Source: Massilia putida (GTDB taxonomy: Bacteria; Pseudomonadota; Gammaproteobacteria; Burkholderiales; Burkholderiaceae_D). From it: a stretch of DNA of 64,000 nucleotides. The stretch spans positions 620,001 to 684,000 of the forward strand of contig NZ_CP019038.1 in assembly GCF_001941825.1 (NCBI RefSeq), given 5' to 3'. A program made the position numbers and the translations under genes. Shown in pieces: positions 32,769 to 42,097 of this stretch (the first letter of the stretch is position 1; each line of letters opens with the position of its first letter). Below the pieces are notes generated by a model that saw only the letters and a program-made list of their open reading frames with translations, had not been told where the DNA came from and searched no databases.

Positions 32769-34943
32769 TCACATCTTCATCTCGACGTTCACACCGACCC
32801 GCGTCGCGCCCTGCTGCCAGCTGGCCTGGCGCGACAGGCCGTTCGCATCCTCATAAGCGTTTTCCGACGCATTGTCCATGCCGAGGATATTGTTGAGCGT
32901 GAAACGCAGCTGCAGATGCTCGTCCAGCTTCCACGCCGCATAGGCATCGACGTCGCGCCGCGTATGCTGGCGGCGGCTCTGCGCGTCGGATATGCGCACC
33001 CAGCCCCCCTCCTGGTACGCCATGCTGGCGCCGACGCTGAGCTTGTCCTTGCGGTAGTCGAGGCCCACGTTCGCCGACATCGGCGTCTGGCCGTCGAGAC
33101 GGTTGCCGGGACCGGGCACGGTGGTCACTTCCGACCAGTTGCGCGTGACGCTGGCGCGCATGTCGAAGCCCGCCGCCGCGGTGCTCACCATGCGCAGCGG
33201 GAGCTTGAGCTCGGCCTCGAGCGAACGCACGCGCGCGCCGCCGTCGTTCAGCGGCCGGTAGATCCAGCGGCCGTCCGGATCGAGGTCCAGGCGCGTGCGG
33301 ATATAGTCTGTGACGAGGCGCTGCGTGCCGCTCACGGCCACCATCCCACCTTCGGGCCAGTACTGTTCGAACGCGACGTCGATCCCGTTCGCCAGTTCCG
33401 GCTTCAACGCCGGGTTGCCGCTGGAATCAGGGCTGAAGCGCGTGTTCAGGGCCGCCAGGTATCGGCGCGCCGTCAGCTGGTCGACCGTCGGCGCCTTGTA
33501 CGTGCGCGTGAGCGCCAGGCGCACCTGGCGACCGCTCTTGTCCGGGAATTTGTACAAGGTCTGGGCGACGGGACTCAGCACGTGGCTGCGCGACGTGGTC
33601 TCCGCCATGCCCGTGGCGCCGCTACCCGTGCGGACGCCTTCCCACCGGCCGCCCAGGTAGACGGACAGCTGCTTGTCGATGCTCCACTCGTCCTGCACGA
33701 AGGCGGCGAGGCGCGCGACTTCCGGCTGGTAGCCCTCGACGACATGGGTTTCCGGCGCGTCGTCCTGCTGGTCGCGGCGGTCGCGCGTGTCGTCGTTGCG
33801 CTGGCGGCTGGCGTCGACGCCCGTCACGAGCGAATGGCCGTCGAACAGCGTGCGCGCGAACTTGCCGCGGAACGACGCCCGGCGCGGACGATACACCGTG
33901 TCCCAGTCGCGCAGCAGGTGATGCGCGCGGCCGGCCGAAAAATAGTCGCTGGCGTTGTCGTTGTCGTCGCGGCTGCGCTCGCCCGACAGGCTCACATCGA
34001 GCTTGCCGCCGCCGACCTTCGCGATCCAGCCGATCTCGCCCCGCATCATCCACTGCTCGCCCGACGACCGCCCCGGCATGTCGATCCAGTCCGGCGCGCC
34101 GAACGCGCCCACGAGGTTGTCGTTGTGCGAGAAGCCCGACCACGCGTGGCTGCTGGCCTGCATGCCGGCCGACAGATTCAGTTCGTTCGCGTCGTCGATC
34201 TTCCAGTTCAGGCGCGGGAACACGACGATGCCGCGGTACGCCCCGCCGCCCCGGTAATTCGACGTGCGCGCTTGCGAGACCGTCCCGTCGGGCAGCGTGA
34301 GCCGGTCGGCGCCGCGCGAATGAAATTCGTTGTGGCCGCCGAACGCCGATCCGTTCACGAAGTACGACAGATCGCCCACCTTCTCGCCCCACGTGCCGCC
34401 CACCGTGCAGCCGTGCTGCAGCGGGGAGCGTGTCGCGTTCAGGCGCAGGTCGCGTTGCGGTTTACTGACGACCTTGCGCAGCACGATATTGATGGTGCCC
34501 GCGATGGCCTGCATCGAATACTCGGCGCTGGCCGCGCGGATCACCTCGATGCGCTCGATCTGGTCCGGCGTCAGCGCATCCAGCGAAAACCCCGGCGGCG
34601 GGCGGTCCCCGTTCACGAGGATCTGCGTATAGCCCGCGCCCAGGCCGCGCATACGGATCGTCTTGTCCGTGACGGTGACGCCGGGCGCGCGTTTCAGCAC
34701 GTCGAAGATGTTGTCGTCGCCGTATTTGCGGATCTCTTCCGCGGAGAGGACGGTCTTGCCGGCCGTATCGTCACGGCGCGGATCGTAGTTGGCGGCCGCG
34801 CCCTTCACTTCCACGCGCTGGATGGTCTTGTCCTTGCCCTTGTCCGCCGGCTTCGCATCCGTCTGCGGCGTGGATTGGGCGGACACGGCGGCGGGTACCA
34901 TGAACGCGGCGGCGATGGCGAGGCGGAGTGCGGTGGAAGGCAT
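32769..34943 (-). CDS. TonB-dependent outer-membrane receptor
   Basis: 724 residues. A signal peptide ends near VSAQ. A plug domain follows (TVLSAEEIRKYGDDNIFDVL, RMRGLGAGYTQILVNGDRPP, RIEVIRAASAEYSMQAIAGT), then a 22-strand barrel rich in alternating aromatic residues. There is no N-terminal STN domain, so no link to a FecI/FecR system. The last residue is Met (VEMKM) rather than Phe, unusual for outer-membrane insertion. Such receptors import siderophores, cobalamin or glycans; no neighbour indicates which. It diverges from mshQ across 183 bases. Confidence 0.9.
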   Translation of the reverse strand: MPSTALRLAIAAAFMVPAAVSAQSTPQTDAKPADKGKDKTIQRVEVKGAAANYDPRRDDTAGKTVLSAEEIRKYGDDNIFDVLKRAPGVTVTDKTIRMRGLGAGYTQILVNGDRPPPGFSLDALTPDQIERIEVIRAASAEYSMQAIAGTINIVLRKVVSKPQRDLRLNATRSPLQHGCTVGGTWGEKVGDLSYFVNGSAFGGHNEFHSRGADRLTLPDGTVSQARTSNYRGGGAYRGIVVFPRLNWKIDDANELNLSAGMQASSHAWSGFSHNDNLVGAFGAPDWIDMPGRSSGEQWMMRGEIGWIAKVGGGKLDVSLSGERSRDDNDNASDYFSAGRAHHLLRDWDTVYRPRRASFRGKFARTLFDGHSLVTGVDASRQRNDDTRDRRDQQDDAPETHVVEGYQPEVARLAAFVQDEWSIDKQLSVYLGGRWEGVRTGSGATGMAETTSRSHVLSPVAQTLYKFPDKSGRQVRLALTRTYKAPTVDQLTARRYLAALNTRFSPDSSGNPALKPELANGIDVAFEQYWPEGGMVAVSGTQRLVTDYIRTRLDLDPDGRWIYRPLNDGGARVRSLEAELKLPLRMVSTAAAGFDMRASVTRNWSEVTTVPGPGNRLDGQTPMSANVGLDYRKDKLSVGASMAYQEGGWVRISDAQSRRQHTRRDVDAYAAWKLDEHLQLRFTLNNILGMDNASENAYEDANGLSRQASWQQGATRVGVNVEMKM

Positions 34944-35126
34944 CGTGATGGTGGAAGGATTGCGTCAATACGCCGTGCGTTGGCAGCGGATGCGGTTATT
35001 AGTGCGTTGTGCGGACAAATTATGCTGAACCATGCCGGTCCCCGTCAAACGAATCCGGCCGGCCGCCGCCCCGCGCACTCTTGATTTAGCGAAATATCCG
35101 TTCCACCAAGATATAATCGGGCGGCC

Positions 35127-37949
35127 ATGCTCCTGCGCCGCTTTCACTATTTATTGCTTGCCCTGATGCTGTTCGCGGCAGGCGGCGCCGCATCCGCCGC
35201 CACCACCTACACGTTCGGCGGCGGTACGATCGCCGGCTGCACGCTGTCGGGCACCACGTACACGTGCGCCAGCCTGCCGCTGACGGGCGGGAACGACAGT
35301 ATGGTGATCGCCAGCGGCTTCACGGTGAAGATCACGTCGAACGTGAGTTTCGGCAATAACCAAAGTCTCACAATGAGCGGCAACGCGGTCCTCGCGAGCA
35401 CCGGCGACATCGATATCGGCGTCGGCAACGGAAGCAGCGTGCAGATCAACGGGGGTACGCTGGTCGCCGCGAACATCGTCAGCGTGGGCCAAAAGCAGCC
35501 GCTGACGGCCAATATACAGGCCGCTACCGTGAACGCGGACCAGTTCGCGGAAGTGTACGGCGACATCGTCGCGACAAAGTCATTCACACTCGGCGACCAT
35601 GGCATGGTCAAGGGCAACGTCACCGCGCCCATCGTCAGCCTGTCCAACCAGTCGGACGTGATGGGCAACGTCACCGCCAAGGTGTCGGCGGAACTCGGTA
35701 ACCACGTGTCCGTCACGGGCAACGTCGCCGCCGGCACGCTCACCCTGGATAACGCGTTTGCCATCATCGACGGCAGTGCGACCGTCGACAGCGCCGTGCT
35801 GGGCACGAAAGGGCGCGTCACCAACACCATCCACTGCAACGGCGGCACGACGGCCGGCAAGTGCGACTGCGTGACCAACAACAGCGGCTACGCGGTGAAC
35901 ACGAACAACGGGCCGCACTGCACGGGCAACACGACGGCGCTGGACCACTTCCTGATCCGCTACGACCCGACAGGCAGTGTCTGCGCGCCGTCGACCGTGA
36001 CGATCACCGCGTGCGCCAATGCCGACTGCACGAGCACGTACGGCGGCGGCGCGGCCGTCACCCTCGCGCCGACCGGCCAGTCGGTGCCGATTCCGTCCTC
36101 CGGATCCGTGCAGGCGAGCGTGACCTGGCCGCAAAGCGGCACGAACACGCTCGGCGTGTCCGGCGCGACGACGGTCGGCCCGACGGCATGCTGGAGCAAC
36201 AGCGACGCCGGCCCGGGCGCCAGCTGCCAGGTCAAGGTGGCGAGTGCCGCCTATACGCTGAGCCTCGGCACGGCGGCCGGATTCACGTCCGACACGCCGC
36301 AGACCCTCACGATCAATGCCCTGCAGCAGACCGGCAACGGCAGCTGTGTCCCCTTGTTCAAAAACGTCAAGCGCACCGCGTCGTTTTCGTGCTCGTACTC
36401 GAACCCCTCGGCCGGTACCGCCCCCGTGCTCCTGAACGGCGCCGTCCTGCGCGGCCAATCCACCGGTTCGGCATGCGATGGGGGCGGTCCTTCGATGTCG
36501 GTGTCGTTCGACGCCAACGGCACGGCCACGCTGCCGCTGCAGTACGCCGACGCCGGCCAGGTGAAGGTGACAATCAACGACACCGGCACCGGCAGCCCCG
36601 GCACGGCCAGCGTCACGCCGACGTTCGTGCCCGCGAAATTCCAGATCGCGCTGCCGGGCGGCCCCTATGTGGCGGGCAACGATTTCTATCCGAAAGTCAC
36701 GGCCCTGAACAGCAATAACAACCCGACGCCCAATTTCGGCCGGGAGTCGCCGGCCCAGAGCGCCAGCCTGTCCCCCGTCCCCTGCCAGCCGAACAATAAC
36801 AACGGCCTGCTCACGTCCGCCGTGTCGTCGCTCGCCAACGGCGTGCAGACGTTCAAGGCGTCGTGGAGCGAAGTCGGGAACATCGACCTGGTCGCCAGCC
36901 TCACGGGCGCGAATTATCTCGGCACCCAGATGGCGCCCGCCGCGGCGACGACCAACGCCGCCACTCCCGGCTGCTCCGGCGCGGCCGGCCCGTTCAGCCC
37001 CGCGTATTTCACGTTCGACGTGGATGCCGCCTGGAAGCGCACGGCGACCACCCCGGCCGGCACGACGCTGCAATACTATTCGGGCGAACCCGCGATCCAG
37101 CTGACGGTCACGGCGCGCAACGCGCAGAACGGCGTGACGCAGAACTACGCCGGCGCGATCGCGCACGACCTGGTGTTCAGCGCCATCGACCCGACCGGCG
37201 CTGCGCTCACGGGCGCCGGCGGCAAATTCAGCCGCTCGACGGGTTATCCGGCCTCGGACCTCACCGGCACCGCGCAGATCCGCGCCCTCGACTTCGGCGC
37301 CAACAACGCGGCGCCAGGCACGGCCAGGTGGACCGGCAGCTACACGTTCGCAGCAATGCCGACGGCGCCGACGCTCCTGCGCGTGCGCGTGTCCGAACTG
37401 CCCTCCCTTCCGAACCCGGCCAGTTCGGCCGCGATTCCGGCCACGGTGACCGCCGGCGTCGAGCCCACGCTGATGATCCGCAGCGGCCGCGTGCGCATGC
37501 CCAGCCGCTTCGGCAGCGCCGCCACGCTGCTCAAGATTCCCGTCTCGCTCGAATACTACACGGGCCAGACCTGGGTATTGAACGCCGAGGACTCGACGAC
37601 GCTCATTCCCGCCGGCGCCGTGTCGGTCGGGACAAGCATGGGCGCGGTCACGACCGGGCTCGGCGCGTTCGCGAAAGGCACCGCGACACTCAGCCTGACG
37701 CCGCCGGCAACGTCCGGCCGCGGCAGCATTCCGTTCGCGCTCAACCTGGGCACGGCGACCGCCAACACGTCGTGCTTCGGCGCGAAGCAGGCCATGACGC
37801 CCACCACGGGCGCCGGCCTGGCGTTCCTGCGCAGCGCCGATCCGTCGTGTTCCGCGGCGGGCGCCGTGGATCCCTCCGCCATGGCCACCTTCGGCGTCTA
37901 CGCGCCAGAAAACAAGCGCATCATCCACGTCCGCGAGGTGTTCCGATGA
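35127..37949 (+). CDS. mshQ: MshQ-like pilus-associated protein (DUF6701)
   Basis: 940 residues. The signal peptide ends at AASA, followed by ATTYTFGGGTIAGC. The N-terminal third is a repetitive beta structure with polymer-forming-like segments (GNVTAPIVSLSNQSDVMGNV). The C-terminal 500 residues match DUF6701 of MSHA-biogenesis MshQ, ending in FGVYAPENKRIIHVREVF. About a dozen Cys residues suggest disulfides in the periplasm. MshQ is thought to be a large tip or surface protein of the MSHA type IV pilus. It overlaps the next pilin gene (ATGA at 37946), so these are coupled. It comes first here, whereas mshQ is last in the classical operon. Confidence 0.85.
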   Translation: MLLRRFHYLLLALMLFAAGGAASAATTYTFGGGTIAGCTLSGTTYTCASLPLTGGNDSMVIASGFTVKITSNVSFGNNQSLTMSGNAVLASTGDIDIGVGNGSSVQINGGTLVAANIVSVGQKQPLTANIQAATVNADQFAEVYGDIVATKSFTLGDHGMVKGNVTAPIVSLSNQSDVMGNVTAKVSAELGNHVSVTGNVAAGTLTLDNAFAIIDGSATVDSAVLGTKGRVTNTIHCNGGTTAGKCDCVTNNSGYAVNTNNGPHCTGNTTALDHFLIRYDPTGSVCAPSTVTITACANADCTSTYGGGAAVTLAPTGQSVPIPSSGSVQASVTWPQSGTNTLGVSGATTVGPTACWSNSDAGPGASCQVKVASAAYTLSLGTAAGFTSDTPQTLTINALQQTGNGSCVPLFKNVKRTASFSCSYSNPSAGTAPVLLNGAVLRGQSTGSACDGGGPSMSVSFDANGTATLPLQYADAGQVKVTINDTGTGSPGTASVTPTFVPAKFQIALPGGPYVAGNDFYPKVTALNSNNNPTPNFGRESPAQSASLSPVPCQPNNNNGLLTSAVSSLANGVQTFKASWSEVGNIDLVASLTGANYLGTQMAPAAATTNAATPGCSGAAGPFSPAYFTFDVDAAWKRTATTPAGTTLQYYSGEPAIQLTVTARNAQNGVTQNYAGAIAHDLVFSAIDPTGAALTGAGGKFSRSTGYPASDLTGTAQIRALDFGANNAAPGTARWTGSYTFAAMPTAPTLLRVRVSELPSLPNPASSAAIPATVTAGVEPTLMIRSGRVRMPSRFGSAATLLKIPVSLEYYTGQTWVLNAEDSTTLIPAGAVSVGTSMGAVTTGLGAFAKGTATLSLTPPATSGRGSIPFALNLGTATANTSCFGAKQAMTPTTGAGLAFLRSADPSCSAAGAVDPSAMATFGVYAPENKRIIHVREVFR

Positions 37950-38428
37950 CGATGCGTCCCGGCGCGGCCGGCTTCACGATGGTCGAACTGGTGGTCGTCA
38001 TGATCCTCATCGGCGTGCTGGCCGCCATCGGCATCCCGCGCCTGATGGGCGACAAGAACATGGAGGCTGCCGTGTTCGGCGACCAGGTCGTCAGCGGCCT
38101 GCGGCGCGCGCAAAAGATCGCGACGGGACATCGGCGCGTCGTGTGCGCGAGCGTCGGTCCCAAGGCCGTGATCGTGCGGCTGAACGCCTGCGGCGGCGCC
38201 GGCCTTGCGGTGACCGGTCTCGGCGACGGCGACTACGCGACGACGGACAGCGTCCTGACGGTCAAGACGACGACCCTGTTCTTCCAGCCGGACGGCCGCA
38301 TCACGACGGACGCCGCGGGTACGACGGCCGTCGCCAACGGCGCCATCGACATCACCGGCAACGTCAACGGCCAGAACACGACGTTCCGCACCATCCGCGT
38401 CGAAGGGACCACCGGCTATGTTGAATAG
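37946..38428 (+). CDS. type IV minor prepilin (MshC/GspH-like)
   Basis: 160 residues. A prepilin leader is cleaved after Gly9 (PGAAG|FTMVE), with the required Glu at mature position 5, then the hydrophobic helix LVVVMILIGVLAAIGI. The globular part is beta-rich with two Cys. Minor pilins of this kind initiate pilus assembly or sit at the tip. The gene overlaps mshQ by four bases and the next pilin gene by eleven bases, so the five genes are one translational unit. Confidence 0.85.
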   Translation: MTMRPGAAGFTMVELVVVMILIGVLAAIGIPRLMGDKNMEAAVFGDQVVSGLRRAQKIATGHRRVVCASVGPKAVIVRLNACGGAGLAVTGLGDGDYATTDSVLTVKTTTLFFQPDGRITTDAAGTTAVANGAIDITGNVNGQNTTFRTIRVEGTTGYVE

Positions 38429-38921
38429 GTTCAGGCGCGGCGCCGGCGTCACGCTGGTCGAACTGATCGTCGCCCTCGTCATCATGGGCGTCGCGCTGGC
38501 GGGCATGGTCGCGGTGTACACGGCCACGACGCGTGCCAGCGTCGATCCCGTCATCGTGCAGCAGATGCAGGCCATTGCCGACAATATGATGGAGGAGATC
38601 TTGATGAAGCCGTTCTCGCCGCCGGCCGGATCGACGGTGACGGTGGCGTCGGGACGGGTCAACTTCGACCAGGTGGCCCTCTACAATGACTACGGCAAGA
38701 ACGTCACCGGCATCCGCGACGTCGAGGGCAACCCGATTCCGGGCCTGGAGCGGTACACGGTCCTCGTGAAGGTCGAGCCGGTCGCGCTGGGCGGCATCAC
38801 GAACCCGGACCCGCTGCGCCCGAATGCGCTGCGCATCACCGTCACCGTCGCCATCTCCGGCAACAACCCGGCCTACCCGCCACCCATCGTCCTGACCGGC
38901 TGGAGGACCAACCCATCATGA
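38418..38921 (+). CDS. mshD: minor prepilin, MshD-like
   Basis: 167 residues. The prepilin motif GAG|VTLVELIVALVIMG has Gly10 as cleavage site and Glu at +5. The body has the small MshD/GspI-like fold with MEEILMKPF after the helix. Overlaps both neighbours (38418-38428 and 38918-38921). Part of the MshQ-C-D-O-P module and likely to form the pilus tip complex. Confidence 0.85.
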   Translation: MLNRFRRGAGVTLVELIVALVIMGVALAGMVAVYTATTRASVDPVIVQQMQAIADNMMEEILMKPFSPPAGSTVTVASGRVNFDQVALYNDYGKNVTGIRDVEGNPIPGLERYTVLVKVEPVALGGITNPDPLRPNALRITVTVAISGNNPAYPPPIVLTGWRTNPS

Positions 38922-39769
38922 CGCGCCAACGCGGCTTCACCCTCGTCGAACTGATCGTCGTGATGGTCCTGGTCGGCATCATCGCCGGCATCCTCGTCCT
39001 GCAGATCCGGCCGGCCATGCAGTCCTACCTCGCGATCCGCCAGCGCGCCAATCTCACGAGCCAGGCCGACGCGGCGCTGCGGCGCATCATCGCGGAGGTG
39101 CACGCGGCCGTGCCGAATTCGCTGCGCTACACCTGGGCGTCGGCGCAGGCCCAATGCATCGAATTCGTGCCGACCAAAGACGGCGGGCGGTTCAGGACGG
39201 ACATCGATCCCACGAACGGAAAAGGCAACCCGCTGGTGCCCGGCGCGGCCACGCTGTCGTTCGACGTGCTGACGGACCTGGACCCGGCCGACGCCACGGG
39301 CGACTTCATCGTCGTCGGCAACGTCAACCGGGACGACGCCTACGACCCGACGAAGGTCGGCATCATCAACAAGATCGACGCCGCGGACCCGGTCGTGGCC
39401 ACGAAGACGATCACCCTGGCGGCGGCGACCGCTTTCCCCGCCGGCTACGAAGGCGGCCGCTTCGTCGTCGTCCCCTCGAACGAACGGGCCGTGACCTACA
39501 CGTGCACGAATGCCGGCACGGACACCTCGGGCGCGGGCACCGGCACGATCTATCGCGTGACCGGCTACACGCCCGGCGCCGCGCCCTGGCCGAGTTGCCC
39601 GACCGGGCCGGCCGTTCTCGTCACCAAGGTCAGCGACTGCAATATCCTGTATCACGAAAACGAAGGCGCCACGCAGCAGAGCGGCTACCTGCAACTGCGC
39701 CTCGGCCTCTCGGACGGCGGCGAATCCGCCAAGCTGACCATGGGCGCCCACGTGGAGAACGCGCCATGA
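38918..39769 (+). CDS. mshO: minor prepilin, MshO-like
   Basis: 283 residues. A six-residue leader (MTRQRG) is followed by FTLVELIVVMVLVGIIAGIL, cleavage after Gly6 and Glu at +5. The extended C-terminal domain has Cys pairs (CIEFVP, CTNAG, CPTGP, CNILYHEN), consistent with a disulfide-stabilised tip pilin of the GspJ/PilW/MshO class. Overlaps neighbours by four bases on each side. Confidence 0.87.
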   Translation: MTRQRGFTLVELIVVMVLVGIIAGILVLQIRPAMQSYLAIRQRANLTSQADAALRRIIAEVHAAVPNSLRYTWASAQAQCIEFVPTKDGGRFRTDIDPTNGKGNPLVPGAATLSFDVLTDLDPADATGDFIVVGNVNRDDAYDPTKVGIINKIDAADPVVATKTITLAAATAFPAGYEGGRFVVVPSNERAVTYTCTNAGTDTSGAGTGTIYRVTGYTPGAAPWPSCPTGPAVLVTKVSDCNILYHENEGATQQSGYLQLRLGLSDGGESAKLTMGAHVENAP

Positions 39770-40236
39770 CGGCCCGGCGCGCGGGCGGGTTCGCGTACAT
39801 CGCGGCCATCGTGTTCCTCGTCGTGCTGGCGGGTTTCGCGCTCGCGGCGCTGCGCTTGTCCGGAACGGCGCAGGCCACGGTCGACCAGGCCTTGCTGGGC
39901 GCGCGCGCCGGCCAGGCGGCGCGCGCGGGTCTCGAATGGGCATTCTTCCGCCTCAAGACCCCGGACGCCGACTGCGCGGTCGTGACGAGCGGCCCGGACT
40001 TCGTCGCCGAAACCGGCTACCGGGTGAAACTGACATGCAAGAAGACGCCGTATGGCGAAGGCCAGACACCCACCGGCGACCCGCTGGTGAAGAACATCTA
40101 CCAGATCACCGCGACGGCCTGCAACGGCGCCACGTGCCCGGCCACCGACAACGCCACCGTCGCGGGTCCGGACTACATCGAGCGTGTGCGCAGCGCCTCG
40201 ATCTGCATCACCAAGGCCGGCGACGCCTGCTACTGA
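39766..40236 (+). CDS. mshP: minor prepilin-like, MshP
   Basis: 156 residues. A short leader ends at Gly8 (RAGG|FAYIAAIVFLVVLAGFALA). The Glu at +5 is replaced by Ala, as in GspK/PilX/MshP proteins, which lack it because they cap the pilus. Later segments: QAARAGLEWAFF and four Cys in the second half. It ends the coupled Msh block; the next gene starts 10 bases later. Confidence 0.82.
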   Translation: MTARRAGGFAYIAAIVFLVVLAGFALAALRLSGTAQATVDQALLGARAGQAARAGLEWAFFRLKTPDADCAVVTSGPDFVAETGYRVKLTCKKTPYGEGQTPTGDPLVKNIYQITATACNGATCPATDNATVAGPDYIERVRSASICITKAGDACY

Positions 40237-40246
40237 CGGGGATCCC

Positions 40247-41131
40247 GTGACCGGCCCGACCTCGCCCGATCCGCGCCGCATGATCTTCTCGCTGAGCGCA
40301 TTCGACGCCCTGCTGACGGACGGCCGTTCGCGCCGCATCGAAGGCTGGCGCCGCGGCGCCGTGGAATTCCTGTGGTTCGGCATCAAGGAAGCGCGGGCGT
40401 GCCTGTTCGCCGGGCTGTTTTTCGCGAGCGTCCTGCTGGTGCCGCGCGCGGGCCTGCTGGGCGTGCCCCGCTACGACGTGCTGCTGGTGGCGGCGCTGGC
40501 GATCCAGCTGTGGATGATCAAAAGCGGCCTGGAGACGCGCGACGAGTTGATGGCCATCTGCCTGTTCCACGCGCTCGGCTTCGCGCTTGAAGCGTACAAG
40601 ACGTCCAGCGGCGTGCGGTCGTGGAGCTATCCCGATTTCGCGTACACGAAAGTCGCGGGCGTGCCGCTGTTCTCGGGTTTCATGTACGCGGCCGTGGGCA
40701 GCTACATCATCCAGGCATGGCGCCTGCTCGATCTGCGCGTGCGCCATCATCCGCCGTACTGGATGGCGGCGCTCGTGGCGGTGCTGATTTATCTGAATTT
40801 TTTCACGCACCACGCGCTGGGCGACGCGCGCTGGTACCTGGCGGCCGTCGCGCTCGGGCTCTACGCGCGCACGACGGTCAGCTTCCGCCCGCTGGACCGC
40901 GAGCGGCGCATGCCGTTATTGCTGGGGTTCGTGCTGACCGGATTCTTCATCTGGCTCGCAGAGAACGTCAGCACGTTCTGGGGTTTATGGCGTTATCCGA
41001 ACCAGCTGGGGGCCTGGTCGGCGGTCCACGTGAGCAAGTGGAGTTCGTGGTCGTTGCTGGTGATTATGACGTTCACCATCGTGGCGAACCTCAAGCACGT
41101 CAAAGCGCGGATACATGTACCAGAGTCGTGA
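40247..41131 (+). CDS. DUF817 integral membrane protein
   Basis: 294 residues from GTG 40247 (ACGGGGATCC upstream), or 283 from ATG 40280. About seven or eight hydrophobic helices, with family segments FWFGIKEARACLFAGLFFAS-like in the first helix, SYPDFAYTKVAGVPLFSGFMY and FIWLAENVSTFWGLWRYP. DUF817 proteins are inner-membrane proteins of unknown function. It follows mshP directly but shares no known role with pili. Its 3' end overlaps a small antisense gene by 32 bases. Confidence 0.85.
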   Translation: MTGPTSPDPRRMIFSLSAFDALLTDGRSRRIEGWRRGAVEFLWFGIKEARACLFAGLFFASVLLVPRAGLLGVPRYDVLLVAALAIQLWMIKSGLETRDELMAICLFHALGFALEAYKTSSGVRSWSYPDFAYTKVAGVPLFSGFMYAAVGSYIIQAWRLLDLRVRHHPPYWMAALVAVLIYLNFFTHHALGDARWYLAAVALGLYARTTVSFRPLDRERRMPLLLGFVLTGFFIWLAENVSTFWGLWRYPNQLGAWSAVHVSKWSSWSLLVIMTFTIVANLKHVKARIHVPES

Positions 41132-41261
41132 CCCCGGTCTTGGCCAGCGCCATCGCGACGGGCAAGGCGCACAGCACGATCATGACACCGATACGAACGC
41201 GACGGGCGCGCTGCCTTTGTTCCTCAAGCCGGGAAACGCGGAATCCTGCATCTTTGCTCAT
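41100..41261 (-). CDS. 53-residue single-pass membrane protein
   Basis: Reads MSKDAGFRVSRLEEQRQRARR, then the hydrophobic helix VMIVLCALPVAMALA and a short tail. The basic amphipathic N-terminus and one membrane helix give a type II-like small membrane protein. AAAGGACTTCC places a good ribosome binding site six bases before the ATG at 41261. Its stop lies inside the end of the DUF817 gene on the other strand. No homologue is recognised. Confidence 0.55.
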   Translation of the reverse strand: MSKDAGFRVSRLEEQRQRARRVRIGVMIVLCALPVAMALAKTGVTTLVHVSAL

Positions 41262-41681
41262 GGAAGTCCTTTCATTCGATATGAATTAGCCAATCATAAT
41301 ATGGAGCTTGGGAAACCCGCGACACGAATGGATTTCCTGTCGTAACCGATGCCACCGACACAAGCTAAATTGCGTGTGGGTAAAAGATCAGATTACACCC
41401 CTTGGCTATGCAAATCTATGAGCCAGATCTAGACAAACGCAAATTCCGCAAAATCGTCTGATTTTTCCCACGGTCGCGACGTCAAGCACACCGTCGCGCC
41501 GCCAGGCCCTCCCGACGCACCGGCAGCGCGGGGATGGCGTTACGTGGCGATCACACAACCGCCCAGCAGCGCGGCACGGCACGCGGTTTTCCAGTCTCCC
41601 GGCGTCATCGAACATTGCAGGAGGTAAAACTCTTACCGTACCCCGGCGGGCGGGCCGTATTTCTCGCGAATGGTCACGCGG
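41262..41681. other. 420-base intergenic region without recognised gene
   Basis: The first 200 bases are unusually AT-rich for this chromosome (for example CCAATCATAATATGG) and hold the promoter of the small membrane-protein gene. The rest returns to high GC. An AGGAGGT sequence at 41621 is not followed by a start codon. Confidence 0.5.
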
Positions 41682-42077
41682 TCAGCTGCGGTCGACGACG
41701 AGCGCCAGCTGCCCGTCGCGCACGACGAACTCCGATTCACCGCGCAGCGCCAGCCGGGTCCCGGCCGCGGGACCGCCGGGGACGTCGACCGCGAGCTGGC
41801 CGCGCCAGGCGATTGCCGCGACGAGCGTGTCGCCGCGGGGCGCGAGCGCCGTCACGCGCTGCTCACGTTCGGCGAACATCGTCTTCGCCTGTTCGGCCAG
41901 CACACGAAAGGCGTCGCGGCCGTCGCTCGACGCCGTCAGCTGGCCGCCCGACCAGTTCTCGAAGCGGACGTCCGGGCTCAAGGTCTCGAGCATGCCGTCG
42001 ACGTCGAAGGCGTTGTAGGCGGCCACGTAGCGCTCGATCAGGGCCAGGGCTGCGGGGGCGATGGTCTGGTGGGGCAT
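41682..42077 (-). CDS. SnoaL/NTF2-like small protein
   Basis: 131 residues from ATG 42077 (CAAGGAGACC upstream). The N-terminal helix ALIERYVAAYNAFDVDGMLE and the following strand DVRFENWSGGQL, then FRVLAEQAKTMF, are typical of the SnoaL-like NTF2 fold, a cone that holds small hydrophobic ligands and can be enzymatic. Active residues are not defined. It lies 20 bases downstream of the PP2C-like gene, probably in the same transcript. Confidence 0.78.
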   Translation of the reverse strand: MPHQTIAPAALALIERYVAAYNAFDVDGMLETLSPDVRFENWSGGQLTASSDGRDAFRVLAEQAKTMFAEREQRVTALAPRGDTLVAAIAWRGQLAVDVPGGPAAGTRLALRGESEFVVRDGQLALVVDRS

Positions 42078-42097
42078 GCGGGTCTCCTTGTCGTGGT

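Noticed and set aside
35580..37928. 782-codon frame antisense to mshQ
   Set aside because: Arg/Gly/Ala-rich antisense shadow of a gene with a clear signal peptide and DUF6701 end.
41406..41615. 69-codon minus-strand frame in the intergenic region
   Set aside because: The purine-rich AGGAGGT nearby is on the opposite strand, there is no ribosome binding site and the Cys/Arg-rich composition is not protein-like.
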